From: an uncultured Cedecea sp.
Lineage (GTDB): Bacteria > Pseudomonadota > Gammaproteobacteria > Enterobacterales > Enterobacteriaceae
NCBI RefSeq assembly: GCF_947498825.1
Contig: NZ_CANMLV010000017.1
Location: forward strand, 41,245-105,244
Reading direction: 5' to 3'
DNA length: 64,000 nucleotides
A program made the position numbers and the translations under genes. Under the pieces are notes generated by a model that ran no database searches, was not told the DNA's origin, and was given only the letters and a program-made list of their open reading frames with translations. This document shows, in pieces, positions 46,634 through 55,401 of this stretch. The first letter of the stretch is position 1. Each line of letters opens with the position of its first letter.

Positions 46634-48280
46634 CTAAGCCACGCTAAAGCCAAGCATCATACCGGTATCTTCATGTTCCAGCAGATGGCAGTGCGCCATA
46701 TAAGCATGTTCCTTAGCCGCATGATGATCAAAGCGCACCAGCACCTCACTCACCGCTCCTTCCACTTTTACGGTATCTTTCCAGCCCTGACGATGTGCAG
46801 CAACCGGTTTGCCATTCTCACTCAGAATACGGAACTGAGTACCATGAATATGGAAGGGATGCAGCATCATATCGCCGACCCCCGAAATCACCCATTTCTC
46901 AAGTTGCCCTTTCGGTACAGTAAAGGCTGCAGTATTCATCTCAAAAGGCTTACCGTTAATGCTATTGGCATTATGAAAGTCAAAAGCGGATTTATCGTTA
47001 CCATGTGCCATCCCTCCATGCTGTCCCTTGCCATGTTGCATATGCCCCATTGAGCTGCCGCTGTTATTCCCCTTAGCATTCTGCCCCATTGCCATTCCAG
47101 AATGATCCATTCCAGAGTGGCCCATTGCCCCATGTCCCATGCCCGCCATCGCTTGCATCCCGTATTTCGCCATCAAGGCCTGCATGCCAAGCATATCAAG
47201 CTTAGGATCCATCATCAGATGGAAATGACGTTCAGCCAGTCCACTGGATACAGGTAAGGCAGGAACATCTACCAGCTTATCAGGGAGTTCGCCGGAGCCC
47301 GGAATAGTCAGCGGCTGAATACGAACAACCGGCACCGCATGGTCGAATGGCGCAACGGTCATGCCCATCTGTTGAACCGGCAGAGTGACGATATCAAAAG
47401 GCTGGCCATCAGAGGTATCCACCAGCACTTCAAAACGTTCCCCCATCAATAATTCCAGTTCATTGAGCTTCACCGGTTCAGCTAAAAATCCACCATCGCT
47501 GGCAACAACATAGAGTGGACGATTATCGCTGGCAGCAATTTTTAACGATCGGGCATTGCAGCCATTTAACAGACGTAAGCGTAACCAGCCGCGCGGGTTG
47601 GCGTGCTGCGGATAAACTGCGCCATTACACAACAAGGTATCACCAAACCAGCCAACCGCTGCCGTCATCACATCCAGCTGGTAATCGATTTGTCCCTGAG
47701 GTGTAAAGCGTTTATCCTGAATTATCAGCGGCACATCATCAATGCCCCAAAGGGAAGGAAGGCGGAGCTGACCGCTTTCATTATCATCAATCAGTACCAG
47801 ACCTGACAGCCCCATCGCGACCTGACGCCCGGTTTGTCCGTGCTGGTGGGGGTGAAACCAACAGGTTGCCGCCCGCTGTTGTGGCGTAAAAGTCACACTC
47901 CGGCTGGCGCCGATACCAATGACTCCCTGCGGCCCGCCATCAACTTCGCCCGGAACTTCAAGACCATGCCAGTGAACCGTAGTTTCTTCTGGCAGATTAT
48001 TGGTGATATCAACGGTGACGGTTTTACCTTGACGTAGTTTTAATGCTGGTCCCAGCAGAGAACCGTTATAACCGTAAGTGGTAGCAAGCTTATCGGCGAA
48101 CTGTGTCGTTCCGGCATTAATATTTAAACGAATATGATTTTTAGCGTCAGCAGTCAACAATGCCGGGATCGGTAATGCAGGGCGTGTCGCTGCCAAGGCC
48201 GTACGACTCCAAAGTGGCAGTGCGCTGAAAGCGCCAATAGCCATAGAATACTTAATAAAATCACGACGATGCACATTCAA
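46634..48280 (-). CDS. cueO: Periplasmic multicopper oxidase, copper tolerance
   Basis: CueO oxidises Cu(I) to the less toxic Cu(II) in the periplasm. The 548-residue protein has a twin-arginine signal ([19 protein letters not shown]). Copper-site motifs are [11 protein letters not shown] (about 101), [12 protein letters not shown] (about 141), [10 protein letters not shown] (about 476) and the type 1 region [13 protein letters not shown] (about 531). Between about 360 and 430 lies the Met/His-rich insert ([19 protein letters not shown] and [15 protein letters not shown]) that covers the type 1 copper and binds Cu(I). The insert is long and contains an Asn/Gly/Ser spacer. yacC is divergent. 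Confidence 0.97.
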   Translation of the reverse strand: MNVHRRDFIKYSMAIGAFSALPLWSRTALAATRPALPIPALLTADAKNHIRLNINAGTTQFADKLATTYGYNGSLLGPALKLRQGKTVTVDITNNLPEETTVHWHGLEVPGEVDGGPQGVIGIGASRSVTFTPQQRAATCWFHPHQHGQTGRQVAMGLSGLVLIDDNESGQLRLPSLWGIDDVPLIIQDKRFTPQGQIDYQLDVMTAAVGWFGDTLLCNGAVYPQHANPRGWLRLRLLNGCNARSLKIAASDNRPLYVVASDGGFLAEPVKLNELELLMGERFEVLVDTSDGQPFDIVTLPVQQMGMTVAPFDHAVPVVRIQPLTIPGSGELPDKLVDVPALPVSSGLAERHFHLMMDPKLDMLGMQALMAKYGMQAMAGMGHGAMGHSGMDHSGMAMGQNAKGNNSGSSMGHMQHGKGQHGGMAHGNDKSAFDFHNANSINGKPFEMNTAAFTVPKGQLEKWVISGVGDMMLHPFHIHGTQFRILSENGKPVAAHRQGWKDTVKVEGAVSEVLVRFDHHAAKEHAYMAHCHLLEHEDTGMMLGFSVA

Positions 48281-48388
48281 CTCCTTTTGTCAGTCAAGAG
48301 AAAGACGATGATAATGCGAATAATAAATATCGTCTCGTCCGGTTTAACTGTGTTAACGTTTATTACCTGATACGAGATGGTGGATGTG

Positions 48389-48736
48389 ATGAACATCAGA
48401 GTAAAGACATTATTACTGGGTGCATTGCTGAGCTACTCTGCCAGCAGTATGGCATTGAGTGAATCTGAAGCTGAAGATCTGGCTGATTTAACGGCCGTTT
48501 TTGTCTTTTTGAAAAATGACTGTGGTTACCAGAATCTGCCCAATGAACAGATACGGCGTGCGCTAGTTTTTTTTGCCCGGCAGAACAGATGGGATCTGAG
48601 TAATTACGATCAGGTGAATATGAAGGCACTGGGTGAAGAAAGTTACAACGATCTGAGCGGTATAAAAATTGCCACTGATAAAAAATGTAAAGCACTGGCG
48701 CAGGACTCCCTTAATCTGCTGGCTTATGTGAAATAA
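48389..48736 (+). CDS. yacC: Secreted protein YacC (PulS/OutS-like family)
   Basis: A 115-residue exported protein: Sec signal MNIRVKTLLLGALLSYSASSMA, then a domain closely matching E. coli YacC (LSESEAEDLADLTAVFVFLK, DCGYQNLPNEQIRRALVFFA, KKCKALAQDSLNLLAYVK). Two cysteines likely form a disulfide. The family resembles the PulS/OutS pilotin group, but no type II secretion genes are near and the role is unproven. Start 48389 is preferred over an ATG four codons upstream. speE lies 110 bases downstream. Confidence 0.9.
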   Translation: MNIRVKTLLLGALLSYSASSMALSESEAEDLADLTAVFVFLKNDCGYQNLPNEQIRRALVFFARQNRWDLSNYDQVNMKALGEESYNDLSGIKIATDKKCKALAQDSLNLLAYVK

Positions 48737-48846
48737 GCCTCCCCTCTCCTTTTTTTCTGTTGAAACAATGACCGTGCATCCCTGCTCATTGTTAGCTATG
48801 ATATTTTGCTTTCTTTTCAATAGAGTCAATAGAGGAGGTGTCAGCG

Positions 48847-49713
48847 ATGACCCAAAAATCGGTGTGGCAAGAAACGCTGCATGATAAGTTTGGCCAGTAC
48901 TTTGCCATCGATAATGTGCTCTATCATGAAAAGACCTGTCATCAGGATCTGATTATTTTCGAAAATGCGGCTTTTGGTCGCGTTATGGCGCTGGATGGTG
49001 TAGTACAAACGACGGAGCGTGACGAATTTATCTATCATGAAATGATGGCACATGTCCCCTTGTTTGCCCATGGTCAGGCAAAACACGTGTTGATCATCGG
49101 CGGCGGTGACGGCGGTATGCTCCGCGAAGTTGCGCGTCATAAAACGGTTGAAACCATTACGATGGTAGAGATTGATGCAGGAGTGGTCTCTTTTTGCCGT
49201 CAGTATCTGCCCAATCACAGTGCCGGAAGCTACGACGATCCCCGCTTTAAACTGGTTATCGATGATGGTGTCAATTTCGTTAATCAGACATCACAAACCT
49301 TTGATGTCATTATTTCCGACTGTACTGACCCTATCGGACCCGGAGAATCACTTTTCACTTCGGCATTTTATGAAGGGTGCCATCGCTGCCTGAACCCTAA
49401 CGGTATTTTTGTTGCTCAAAACGGGGTCTGCTTTTTACAGCAGGATGAGGCAATTGATAGCCATCGTAAACTCAGCCACTCATTTCAGGATGTCAGTTTC
49501 TACCAGGCCGCTATTCCTACCTATTTTGGCGGTATCATGACTTTTGCATGGGCCAGTGATAATCCAGGTATGCGCCATCTGTCGAGTGAACTGATTCAGG
49601 CACGCTTCCATAAAGCGGGTATAACGTGTCGCTATTATAATCCAGCCATTCATACAGCAGCATTTGCATTGCCACAATATTTGCAAAATGCCTTATCCCT
49701 ATCGTCCGCCTGA
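48847..49713 (+). CDS. speE: Spermidine synthase (polyamine aminopropyltransferase)
   Basis: SpeE transfers an aminopropyl group from decarboxylated S-adenosylmethionine to putrescine. The 288-residue protein equals E. coli length. The nucleotide motif [15 protein letters not shown] (about 79-93), the gate residues in [15 protein letters not shown] (Asp about 158) and Tyr-rich substrate regions are present. GAGGAGG eight bases before the ATG fixes the start; a GTG three codons upstream overlaps it. speD follows after 15 bases in one operon. Confidence 0.98.
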   Translation: MTQKSVWQETLHDKFGQYFAIDNVLYHEKTCHQDLIIFENAAFGRVMALDGVVQTTERDEFIYHEMMAHVPLFAHGQAKHVLIIGGGDGGMLREVARHKTVETITMVEIDAGVVSFCRQYLPNHSAGSYDDPRFKLVIDDGVNFVNQTSQTFDVIISDCTDPIGPGESLFTSAFYEGCHRCLNPNGIFVAQNGVCFLQQDEAIDSHRKLSHSFQDVSFYQAAIPTYFGGIMTFAWASDNPGMRHLSSELIQARFHKAGITCRYYNPAIHTAAFALPQYLQNALSLSSA

Positions 49714-49728
49714 GGAGATCCTCATAAA

Positions 49729-50523
49729 TTGAAAAAGCTTAAACTTCATGGCTTTAACAATCTGACCAAAAGCCTCAGTTTTTGTATCTACGATATTTGC
49801 TATGCGAAAACCGCCGATCAGCGTGATGGCTATATCGCTTATATTGACGAGCTGTATAACGCTAATCGCCTGACAGAGATCCTGAGCGAGACTTGTTCTA
49901 TTATCGGCGCTAATATTTTAAATATTGCCCGCCAGGACTATGAGCCTCAGGGAGCCAGTGTCACTATTTTGGTTAGCGAAGAACCCATCGATCCGCAGAG
50001 TATCGATCAGTCTGAACATCCCGGCCCACTACCCGATGCGATTGTCGCGCACCTTGATAAAAGCCATATCTGTGTTCATACCTATCCGGAAAGCCACCCG
50101 GAAGGTGGAATTTGTACCTTCAGAGCCGATATTGAAGTCTCGACCTGTGGGGTTATTTCGCCGCTGAACGCCCTGAATTATCTGATCCACCAGCTGGAAA
50201 GCGATATTGTCACCATCGACTATCGGGTACGTGGTTTCACCCGCGATGTGAACGGCATGAAACATTTTATCGATCATGAAATTAATTCAATTCAGAATTT
50301 TATGTCTGAAGATATGAAAGCGCTGTACGACATGGTGGATGTGAACGTCTATCAGGAAAATATCTTCCATACCAAGATGTTACTGAAGGAGTTTGACCTT
50401 AAACACTACCTGTTTAATATCAATCCTGATGACCTCAGCCCACAGGAACGTAAAACAATAACCGACCTGTTGTGGAAAGAGATGCGTGAAATCTACTACG
50501 CGCGTAATATTCCGACAGTATGA
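49729..50523 (+). CDS. speD: S-adenosylmethionine decarboxylase proenzyme, TTG start
   Basis: SpeD makes decarboxylated S-adenosylmethionine, the aminopropyl donor for SpeE. The 264-residue proenzyme cleaves itself at Lys-Ser in [18 protein letters not shown] (about 110) to form the pyruvoyl group. Other conserved parts are [20 protein letters not shown] and [20 protein letters not shown]. The start is TTG (49729-49731) before [14 protein letters not shown], with GAGGAGATCC upstream. E. coli speD uses the same TTG start. Confidence 0.97.
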   Translation: MKKLKLHGFNNLTKSLSFCIYDICYAKTADQRDGYIAYIDELYNANRLTEILSETCSIIGANILNIARQDYEPQGASVTILVSEEPIDPQSIDQSEHPGPLPDAIVAHLDKSHICVHTYPESHPEGGICTFRADIEVSTCGVISPLNALNYLIHQLESDIVTIDYRVRGFTRDVNGMKHFIDHEINSIQNFMSEDMKALYDMVDVNVYQENIFHTKMLLKEFDLKHYLFNINPDDLSPQERKTITDLLWKEMREIYYARNIPTV

Positions 50524-50556
50524 TGACAAGCGTGGAGCGGTAATGCTCCACGTTAT

Positions 50557-50919
50557 TTACCTACCCTGCAAAAATTCCCGGTAGGCATCCACCACCTGCA
50601 GAAAGTCTTCCACGCCACAGAAAGAAAGACTCTCTTCATCGTAATAGCTCATTCCCTCTTCCATTTCGTCCCCGGAGATGGCTAATTGATTAGCGCGGAT
50701 CATGACCTCTTCTTCATCGAGCCACAGCGTATATTCATGTCCGACATGCTGCCACTGGCGCTCACTCCCTTTGACGGACAACGCCGCTTGCTCAACTTCA
50801 TCCAACAAGGTTAAGTCACCTTTTACTTCTTCATTAAACCAGTGTCCGACGACTTCATGGCCCATCGACATCCGGACACGAACCTGGCCGGTGATATCTC
50901 GTAAAAATTCATATTCCAT
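50557..50919 (-). CDS. yacL: YacL family protein
   Basis: A 120-residue acidic protein matching E. coli YacL (also 120). It starts [20 protein letters not shown] and has [33 protein letters not shown] and [10 protein letters not shown]. No enzymatic motif is visible; its function is not known. The start at 50917-50919 fits relatives; the longer frame from 50949 runs into the repeat upstream and is rejected. It converges with speD. Confidence 0.92.
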   Translation of the reverse strand: MEYEFLRDITGQVRVRMSMGHEVVGHWFNEEVKGDLTLLDEVEQAALSVKGSERQWQHVGHEYTLWLDEEEVMIRANQLAISGDEMEEGMSYYDEESLSFCGVEDFLQVVDAYREFLQGR

Positions 50920-50940
50920 GATGTATTCCTGTTTCGGGTT

Positions 50941-51067
50941 TATACCCAAAATAATTCGAGTTGCTTGTAGGCACCCAATTCAGCCCGTCGATGAGCATAG
51001 ATAAACTCTGTGATTCGGCGGGCTGGATGCAGGTAACACCCAGGCAACTTGAAGTATGACGGGTATA
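50941..51067. repeat. Intergenic palindromic repeat, copy C
   Basis: About 127 bases, the best-preserved copy. TATACCCAAAATAATTCGAG on the left is matched by CTTGAAGTATGACGGGTATA on the right as inverted ends. Internal blocks GTCGATGAGCATAGATAAAC and TCTGTGATTCGGCGGGCTG are shared with copy B at 2.5 kb. It sits between yacL and the lipoprotein gene, next to the second accessory region. Confidence 0.85.
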
Positions 51068-51171
51068 TACCCTGCATTACTGGTATTAATACGCTTATTA
51101 TGACAAGAAAACCGTGCCGCTATGTCATTTTTAACCATCAAGCGCAAAACATAAAACCTGAAACCGATTGC

Positions 51172-51894
51172 CTAAGGAACAGCATTTTCAGAAACCGTTG
51201 CCTCTGGCTGTTTTGGCTTCTCAGCGACCGATGATTCAGCATTGCCCCTTGGCTCTGCAGCCACAGAGGAAGGATCAGATGCCTCGGATGTGACAGCCGT
51301 TTCGCTATCTGCAGAAGTTGACTCTGTTTCAGCTTCGTTCTGTAGCGCTGTAGGGGGGCTTTCCGGGTTTACTGAGGTCATTGCCTCAGGTGACTGCTGT
51401 GGCGTACTTTCAGGTGGGCTTTCAGGTTCTTGTGGAGTAAGTTGCACCCTCGCTGGCAGGGGTTCGGACTCTGCCACTTGTTTTTCCGGAAGAGGTGCCG
51501 ACTTGGGTAGAGGATCTATCCCACGCACGCTAAACAACGGCGTGTTTCGCGCAACCCGGTAGGCAACAAAGCGTGGCTGGTCTGCTACGGTTGTGACTTT
51601 TAAGCCAGGAATAGTCACTCGGCCTACCAGGGATCGGGCATAGCCTGCGACCTCATGTTCACCCGCAGGAACCTGAAGCAGCATGGCTTCTCCCGTCGGG
51701 AGCAGGCCCGCTTCTTTGCCATCGACAGTGATAAACAAATCAGAACCATCAGCTATTGGTGAAGGAAGGTGTGCGACCTTTAGTAAGGTTGCCCCCATAC
51801 TAAAGCTGGCACTCTCCTGATTTTCTTGTTTTTTTGCGCATCCGCTTATTAGAAGAGCTATCCCAATTACAGCCGGGAGAATACGCTGAATCAT
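51172..51894 (-). CDS. Outer-membrane-type lipoprotein with disordered Pro/Glu/Ser tail
   Basis: A 240-residue protein not recognised by name. A lipoprotein signal (MIQRILPAVIGIALLISGC, lipobox LISGC) is followed by a folded part to about residue 125 (LKVAHLPSPIADGSDLFITVDGKEAG, VPAGEHEVAGYARSLVGRV). That part looks like a PEGA/beta-sandwich domain. From about 130 on, the rest is a low-complexity tail rich in Pro, Glu, Ser, Ala and Thr, probably unfolded. It lies between repeat copy C and the first Tn3-type miniature element, with no operon partner. Confidence 0.75.
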   Translation of the reverse strand: MIQRILPAVIGIALLISGCAKKQENQESASFSMGATLLKVAHLPSPIADGSDLFITVDGKEAGLLPTGEAMLLQVPAGEHEVAGYARSLVGRVTIPGLKVTTVADQPRFVAYRVARNTPLFSVRGIDPLPKSAPLPEKQVAESEPLPARVQLTPQEPESPPESTPQQSPEAMTSVNPESPPTALQNEAETESTSADSETAVTSEASDPSSVAAEPRGNAESSVAEKPKQPEATVSENAVP

Positions 51895-52160
51895 AGTATT
51901 TGAATTTCCTGTTAGTGAATTGTTGCTTTCAGCTCAATATAGCTAAGGCGGTAGTAAATATTAATGGTATCAGGCCAATCTAAGACAATTCCGTGTGCTG
52001 TCAAAGACGTTTTATCCTACAAATATCGGGCAACGATTGTGCCTGCCGATAAGACCCGTGGCAACTACTCAACACGTTCCTTCATGTAATCTTGCTACAT
52101 TGTGTTGCCATTTAATGTATCAGCGGCGAAGCGGGAACTGAACTGACAGAAGGTGTTGCC
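51895..52160. other. Intergenic stretch before the first miniature element
   Basis: 266 bases between the lipoprotein start and the first Tn3-type element. It contains the lipoprotein promoter region. I see no gene, repeat or strong hairpin. The five bases next to the element (TTGCC) have no match on the other side of either copy. Confidence 0.5.
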
Positions 52161-52416
52161 GGGGTCTGAAGTCCAGCCGTACGAAATTGTACGCCAAGTG
52201 CATTTTTTGAGCGTATTTAGCGGGTAAAGAAAACTTGGTTTATATTCACTCTTTTCGTTGACGTCAGTAACCATGCTACTTGCAGCATTCTGAGTGTTAA
52301 AAATTCAGTCATCAAATCAACGTAAATCTGTCCGATGCTGCCACGCGACTTATAGACTTAAAATCATATAGTTACGTTCTTAACGTACGTTTTCGTTCCA
52401 TCAGGCTTTAAACCCC
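52161..52416 (+). mobile_element. Tn3-type miniature inverted-repeat element (TIME-like), copy 1
   Basis: A 256-base element beginning GGGGTCTGAAGTCC and ending CATCAGGCTTTAAACCCC. Its two 38-base ends are inverted repeats of each other (25 of 38 identical by my count). The right end read inward matches the Tn3 terminal repeat at 29 of 38 positions, including TGGAACGAAAAC and ACGTTAAG. It has no coding capacity, as in Tn3-derived miniature elements. An almost equal copy lies at 57316. No 5-base target duplication flanks it (TTGCC / TTATT). Confidence 0.82.
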
Positions 52417-52658
52417 TTATTGGCCGCGTTTTCTTATACCACGCCTGACACTCGGTTCCGCTCAGGCAGTTCGCTCCAAGCTGGACTATATGCACGAACT
52501 CCCCGTTTAGTCCGACTACCGCGCCCGTTCAGGTAACTGTTCTCCTGAGTCCACCCCTGAAAGGCACAACGAATCTCCAGTGGCGGTAGCCATTGGTAAC
52601 TGGGGAATCAGAGGGAGGTTACTTACGCATATATCTTCATATAAATATATACGACTAC

Positions 52659-52688
52659 TTGAAGGCATCAGCCTTTAGAGGCTAAACT
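52659..52688 (+). promoter_or_regulatory. RNA I promoter
   Basis: TTGAAG (52659-52664) and TAAACT (52683-52688), 18 bases apart, are the same boxes and spacing as in p15A RNA I. Confidence 0.75.
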
Positions 52689-52694
52689 GACCGT

Positions 52695-52794
52695 ACAGAT
52701 TTGGTGACTGTTCCCGCTAAAGTCCAGTTACCGTCCGGTTCCGAGAGTTGCAAGCTCAAAGAACCCGAACCAACCCGCCTCTGGCGGGTTTTTT
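52695..52794 (+). ncRNA. RNA I-like antisense RNA of the plasmid remnant
   Basis: About 100 nt. In ColE1-type plasmids RNA I pairs with the RNA II primer and blocks replication. The region keeps the features of RNA I: GATTTGGTGACTG at the first stem-loop, CCAGTTACCG at the second, GAGAGTTGCAAGCTC, and a terminator stem CCCGCC-TCT-GGCGGG followed by TTTTTT. The promoter lies just upstream. It can probably still be transcribed. Its loops differ from p15A, so the plasmid group it would affect is not known. Confidence 0.75.
52774..52794 (+). terminator. RNA I terminator
   Basis: CCCGCC (774-779) and GGCGGG (783-788) with a TCT loop, followed by six T. Confidence 0.85.
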
Positions 52795-52808
52795 CGTTTC
52801 TGAGCAGG

Positions 52809-52837
52809 AGATTACGCCCAGATAAAAAGGATCTCAA
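52809..52837 (-). promoter_or_regulatory. RNA II (replication primer) promoter
   Basis: On the minus strand TTGAGA (832-837) and TAATCT (809-814) are 17 bases apart, equal to the p15A RNA II promoter. Transcription would run left through the RNA I region into the miniature element. Confidence 0.75.
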
Positions 52838-52944
52838 GAAGATCCTTTGATACTTGTATCGCCAGCATCCCCAAAAAAACATATTATCTGAACATAAGGC
52901 TGTACTGACACCGCACTACGCCAAGAACAAACGGGAAGATCATC

Positions 52945-53331
52945 ATGCCAAGGAATGCCTTCTACACAATATTTATACCTATGATGTTCATATTATCTGG
53001 ATGCTATCCACATATAGGGCCAGATGGTAATGCAGCCATACCAGCTCCCTCCAGTATCCAAAAACAAAATAACCAGACATTAAATACAGGAAGCTACATC
53101 AACCAATGCTACGAAAAGGGGTTTTACGATAAAGAAACTCATGACGACATGTTGAAAGGATGGGTTAAATTACAGATTAAACAGACAGGTAAAAAACCGG
53201 TTATAACCTCGGTTGAGCAATCTGTTGACTACCACGGTTGCGAATATTTCATGATGAATTTCGATAATTACGGACTCATACCTCATTTAGATAGCAAAGG
53301 TAAGACCCGAGAAATAAGAGAAAAAAGATAA
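52945..53331 (+). CDS. Hypothetical lipoprotein next to the plasmid replication remnant
   Basis: A 128-residue protein I do not recognise. Lipoprotein signal MPRNAFYTIFIPMMFILSGC (lipobox ILSGC), then a Pro/Asn-rich linker and a small domain with two cysteines (INQCYEKGFYDKETHDDM, DYHGCEYFMMNF). The C-terminus is charged. It is the only rightward gene in the 52-57 kb module and lies just upstream of the RNA II promoter, where small plasmids often carry cargo. Base use is more AT-rich than in the effector genes. It converges with the leftward effector array. Confidence 0.6.
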   Translation: MPRNAFYTIFIPMMFILSGCYPHIGPDGNAAIPAPSSIQKQNNQTLNTGSYINQCYEKGFYDKETHDDMLKGWVKLQIKQTGKKPVITSVEQSVDYHGCEYFMMNFDNYGLIPHLDSKGKTREIREKR

Positions 53332-53404
53332 ATCCAGTAAGTAGTTTGGCCTGCATTGCAGACAGGCCATTATTTCTATGATTAGGAAAACTGATCAGAC
53401 GAAC

Positions 53405-53746
53405 TCACTTCCATGTTTTATTTCCGTCCATATCATAGACCGTCCGCTGCCAGCGCTCATCCGGTCGATTGGTGAAGGTCACCAGTTTAGCCGGTTTGAC
53501 CGCCCCGGTGACAATCCCCTGGCCGTCTCTGACCACGCTGTTCCAGTTGGCCGAGCAGTGCAGATACTTTTCTGCCAGCGCATGGATTTCCGGGGTGGTA
53601 AAGCCGATAGCAGATTGCCCATTTCGGGCAGCACGCCCCATCACAATAGTTTTTTCACACAGGCTGTTGAGTTCCGAGCGCAGTGCAAAATCTGGCACAG
53701 ATTCAAGAATCCTTTTATAACTTAGCCCCTGACCTTCCGAAATCGG
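53405..53746 (-). pseudogene. Orphan Tle1 effector C-terminus, copy 2
   Basis: An open stretch of about 113 codons. From LRSELNSLCEKTIVMGRAARNG onward it is almost the same as the last 85 residues of the full effector (to GNKTWK), but its first 25 codons (EGQGLSYKRILESVPDF) differ, as if taken from another allele. A GTG at 53698 could start a 97-residue protein. After its stop, the first eight or so codons of a third immunity gene are recognisable (ATGGAA...TTCGTCTG) and then homology ends near 53390, so the array is cut there. Confidence 0.8.
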
Positions 53747-53752
53747 TTAGGT

Positions 53753-54406
53753 CTACCAGACACCATACGGATACACCTTCCCCTTAATAAAATCTTTTAT
53801 GTCTTTGTCATACCCATAAGAAAAATCGCTCTTGGTTATCCCTTTACAAATGTCTAATTTATCCCCGGAGACAGTTTTTAGAACTGACGGTGTGATGCGA
53901 TAATTAGGCTCAAATCCTATGCCCTGCAGCCAGACAGCCACCTTTCCTTCCGGTGCCAGACCAATTAGCACGGTGTCATAGGTATTATGGTACGGATCAC
54001 TTTTCCCGCTGGCACTACGCATCTTTTCCACAACGTCATCAGGCAGGGTCAGGTAGGTTTCATACACCTTTTTATCTATTACCGAATCCCAGCAGAAAAA
54101 AAACTGCTTTGGCGGGTACTGGACGTGATTCCAGTGGCCCCCCGGCGCCCGATCTCGATCGTTCCATTCCCCGATAACGCCGGGCATATCTGGAGTACTG
54201 TTCAACGTAACAAACCGCGATACCCCACCGTCAGCATCAAAAATAACGGCGAACGTCACCAATGCGGGCAGCGCCTTCGGCGTGAAAAAGTTAAAATACC
54301 ACTCTGTCGGCACATCGCTTTTGACAACAGTATTGGACTGGCCTGCACTGTGACAGGCCGTCAGAACAAGCACCGGGAGCAGTCCGGCCAGACGAATTAT
54401 TTCCAT
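53753..54406 (-). CDS. DUF2931-type immunity lipoprotein, copy 2
   Basis: A 217-residue lipoprotein (lipobox LVLTAC after MEIIRLAGLLPV) of the DUF2931 type found beside DUF2235 T6SS phospholipases. It is thought to protect the periplasm from the cognate effector. Conserved parts are TPKALPALVTFAV, GEWNDRDRAPGGHWNHV, FFCWDSVIDKKVYET and YDTVLIGLAPEGKVAVW. The C-terminal half is nearly the same as copy 1, while the N-terminal half is more different. The ATG overlaps the preceding effector fragment by ten bases. Confidence 0.85.
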   Translation of the reverse strand: MEIIRLAGLLPVLVLTACHSAGQSNTVVKSDVPTEWYFNFFTPKALPALVTFAVIFDADGGVSRFVTLNSTPDMPGVIGEWNDRDRAPGGHWNHVQYPPKQFFFCWDSVIDKKVYETYLTLPDDVVEKMRSASGKSDPYHNTYDTVLIGLAPEGKVAVWLQGIGFEPNYRITPSVLKTVSGDKLDICKGITKSDFSYGYDKDIKDFIKGKVYPYGVW

Positions 54407-54738
54407 GTTTTATTCCCGTCCATATCGTAGACCGTCCGCTGCCAGAGCTCGTCCGGTCGGTTGGTGAAGGCCATCAATTTCGCCAGTTTGACCGCCCCGG
54501 TGACCATTCCCTGCCCGTCTCTGACCACGCTGTTCCAGTTGGCCGAGCAGTGCAGATACTTTTCTGCCAGCGCATGGATTTCCGGGGTGGTAAAGCCGAT
54601 AGCAGACTGACCGTTTCGGACGGCACGCCCCATCACAATGGCTTTTTCACACAGACTGTTGAGTTCCGAGCGCAGTGCAAAATCTGGCACAGATTCAAGA
54701 ATCCTTTTATAATTTAGCCCCTGATCTTCCGAAATAGG
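54397..54738 (-). pseudogene. Orphan Tle1 effector C-terminus, copy 1
   Basis: Same plan as the fragment at 53.4-53.75 kb. A short diverged lead (SEDQGLNYKRILESVPDF) is joined to the last 85 residues of the effector (LCEKAIVMGRAVRNGQSAIG to GNKTWK). A GTG at 54690 could start a 97-residue product. It lacks the catalytic domain. It begins six bases after the immunity gene stop and overlaps the next immunity gene by ten bases. Confidence 0.8.
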
Positions 54739-54744
54739 CTAGGT

Positions 54745-55401
54745 CTACCAGGCACCATACGGATACACCTTCCCCTTAATAAAATCTTTTATGTCTTTGT
54801 CATACCCATAAGAAAAATCGCTCTTGGTTATCCCTTTGCATATATCTAATTTATCCCCGGACACGGTATTCAGGATTGACGGCGTTACGCGATAATTAGG
54901 CTCAAATCCTATGCCCTGTATCCAAACAGCTACCTTGCCTTCCGGAGCCAGACCAATTAGCACAGTGTCATAAGTATTATTGTACGGATCGCTTTTCCCG
55001 CTGGGACTGCGCATTTTTTCCACAACGGCGGCTGATAAAGTGAGATGTGTTTCATACACCTTTTTATCAATAATGGAATCCCAGCAAAAAAGAATATGTT
55101 TAGGAGGACGTTCAACGTGATTCCAGTAGCCTCCGGGAGCGCGATCTTTATCATTCCACTCACCGATAACTTTAGGCAGATCGGGTGTGCTGTTCAGCGT
55201 ATTAAACCGGTAAATCGTTCCGTCAGCATCCTGAACAATGGCAAACGTCACCAGCGCAGGCAGCGCCTTCGGCGTGAAAAAATCAAATTTCCACTCGGTG
55301 GGCACATCGTTTTTGGCGGCGACGGCGTTGCGCTGACTGGCCCCGTTGCAGGCCGTCAACGTCAGTACAGAAAGCAGTCCGGCCAGACGAATTATTTCCA
55401 T
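54745..55401 (-). CDS. DUF2931-type immunity lipoprotein, copy 1 (cognate position)
   Basis: A 218-residue lipoprotein (MEIIRLAGLLSVLTLTAC) directly after the full effector and overlapping it by ten bases, the usual place for the cognate immunity protein. Conserved blocks: TPKALPALVTFAIVQDADG, GEWNDKDRAPGGYWNHVE, FCWDSIIDKKVYETHLTL, VLIGLAPEGKVAVWIQGIGF, and a C-terminus identical in most positions to copy 2 (LDICKGITKSDFSYGYDKD). By context it should bind and block the Tle1 effector in the periplasm; this is inference. Confidence 0.87.
   Translation of the reverse strand: MEIIRLAGLLSVLTLTACNGASQRNAVAAKNDVPTEWKFDFFTPKALPALVTFAIVQDADGTIYRFNTLNSTPDLPKVIGEWNDKDRAPGGYWNHVERPPKHILFCWDSIIDKKVYETHLTLSAAVVEKMRSPSGKSDPYNNTYDTVLIGLAPEGKVAVWIQGIGFEPNYRVTPSILNTVSGDKLDICKGITKSDFSYGYDKDIKDFIKGKVYPYGAW

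Larger units (their letters stand above)
52417..52850 (-). other. Truncated ColE1/p15A-type plasmid replication region
   Basis: From base 52418 rightward the sequence follows the p15A/ColE1 origin closely. Shared blocks include CCACGCCTGACACTC, GGCAGTTCGCTCCAAGCTGG, ATGCACGAAC, GGCTAAACTGA, GTTTTTTCGTTT, GAGATTACGC and GATCTCAAGAAGATC. The replication primer (RNA II) would run leftward from about 52800. It is cut at 52416 by the miniature element, so the 3' part of RNA II and the true replication start are missing. Control elements are kept; replication from here is therefore unlikely. Confidence 0.88.
53397..55401 (-). repeat. Tandem array of about 995-bp effector-tail/immunity units
   Basis: The effector-tail stop recurs at 55392, 54397 and 53405, giving periods of 995 and 992 bases. 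Each unit holds an effector C-terminus followed by a DUF2931 gene; the third unit stops after the first codons of the immunity gene. This matches stepwise tandem duplication with allele exchange. Confidence 0.85.

Noticed and set aside
52417..52850. A working ColE1-type replication origin in the chromosome.
   Set aside because: The 3' part of RNA II and the replication start are missing at the miniature element border, so initiation is not expected.
52682..52882. A 66-codon minus-strand frame across the RNA I/RNA II region.
   Set aside because: It overlaps the plasmid control RNAs and has no protein homology; an incidental frame.
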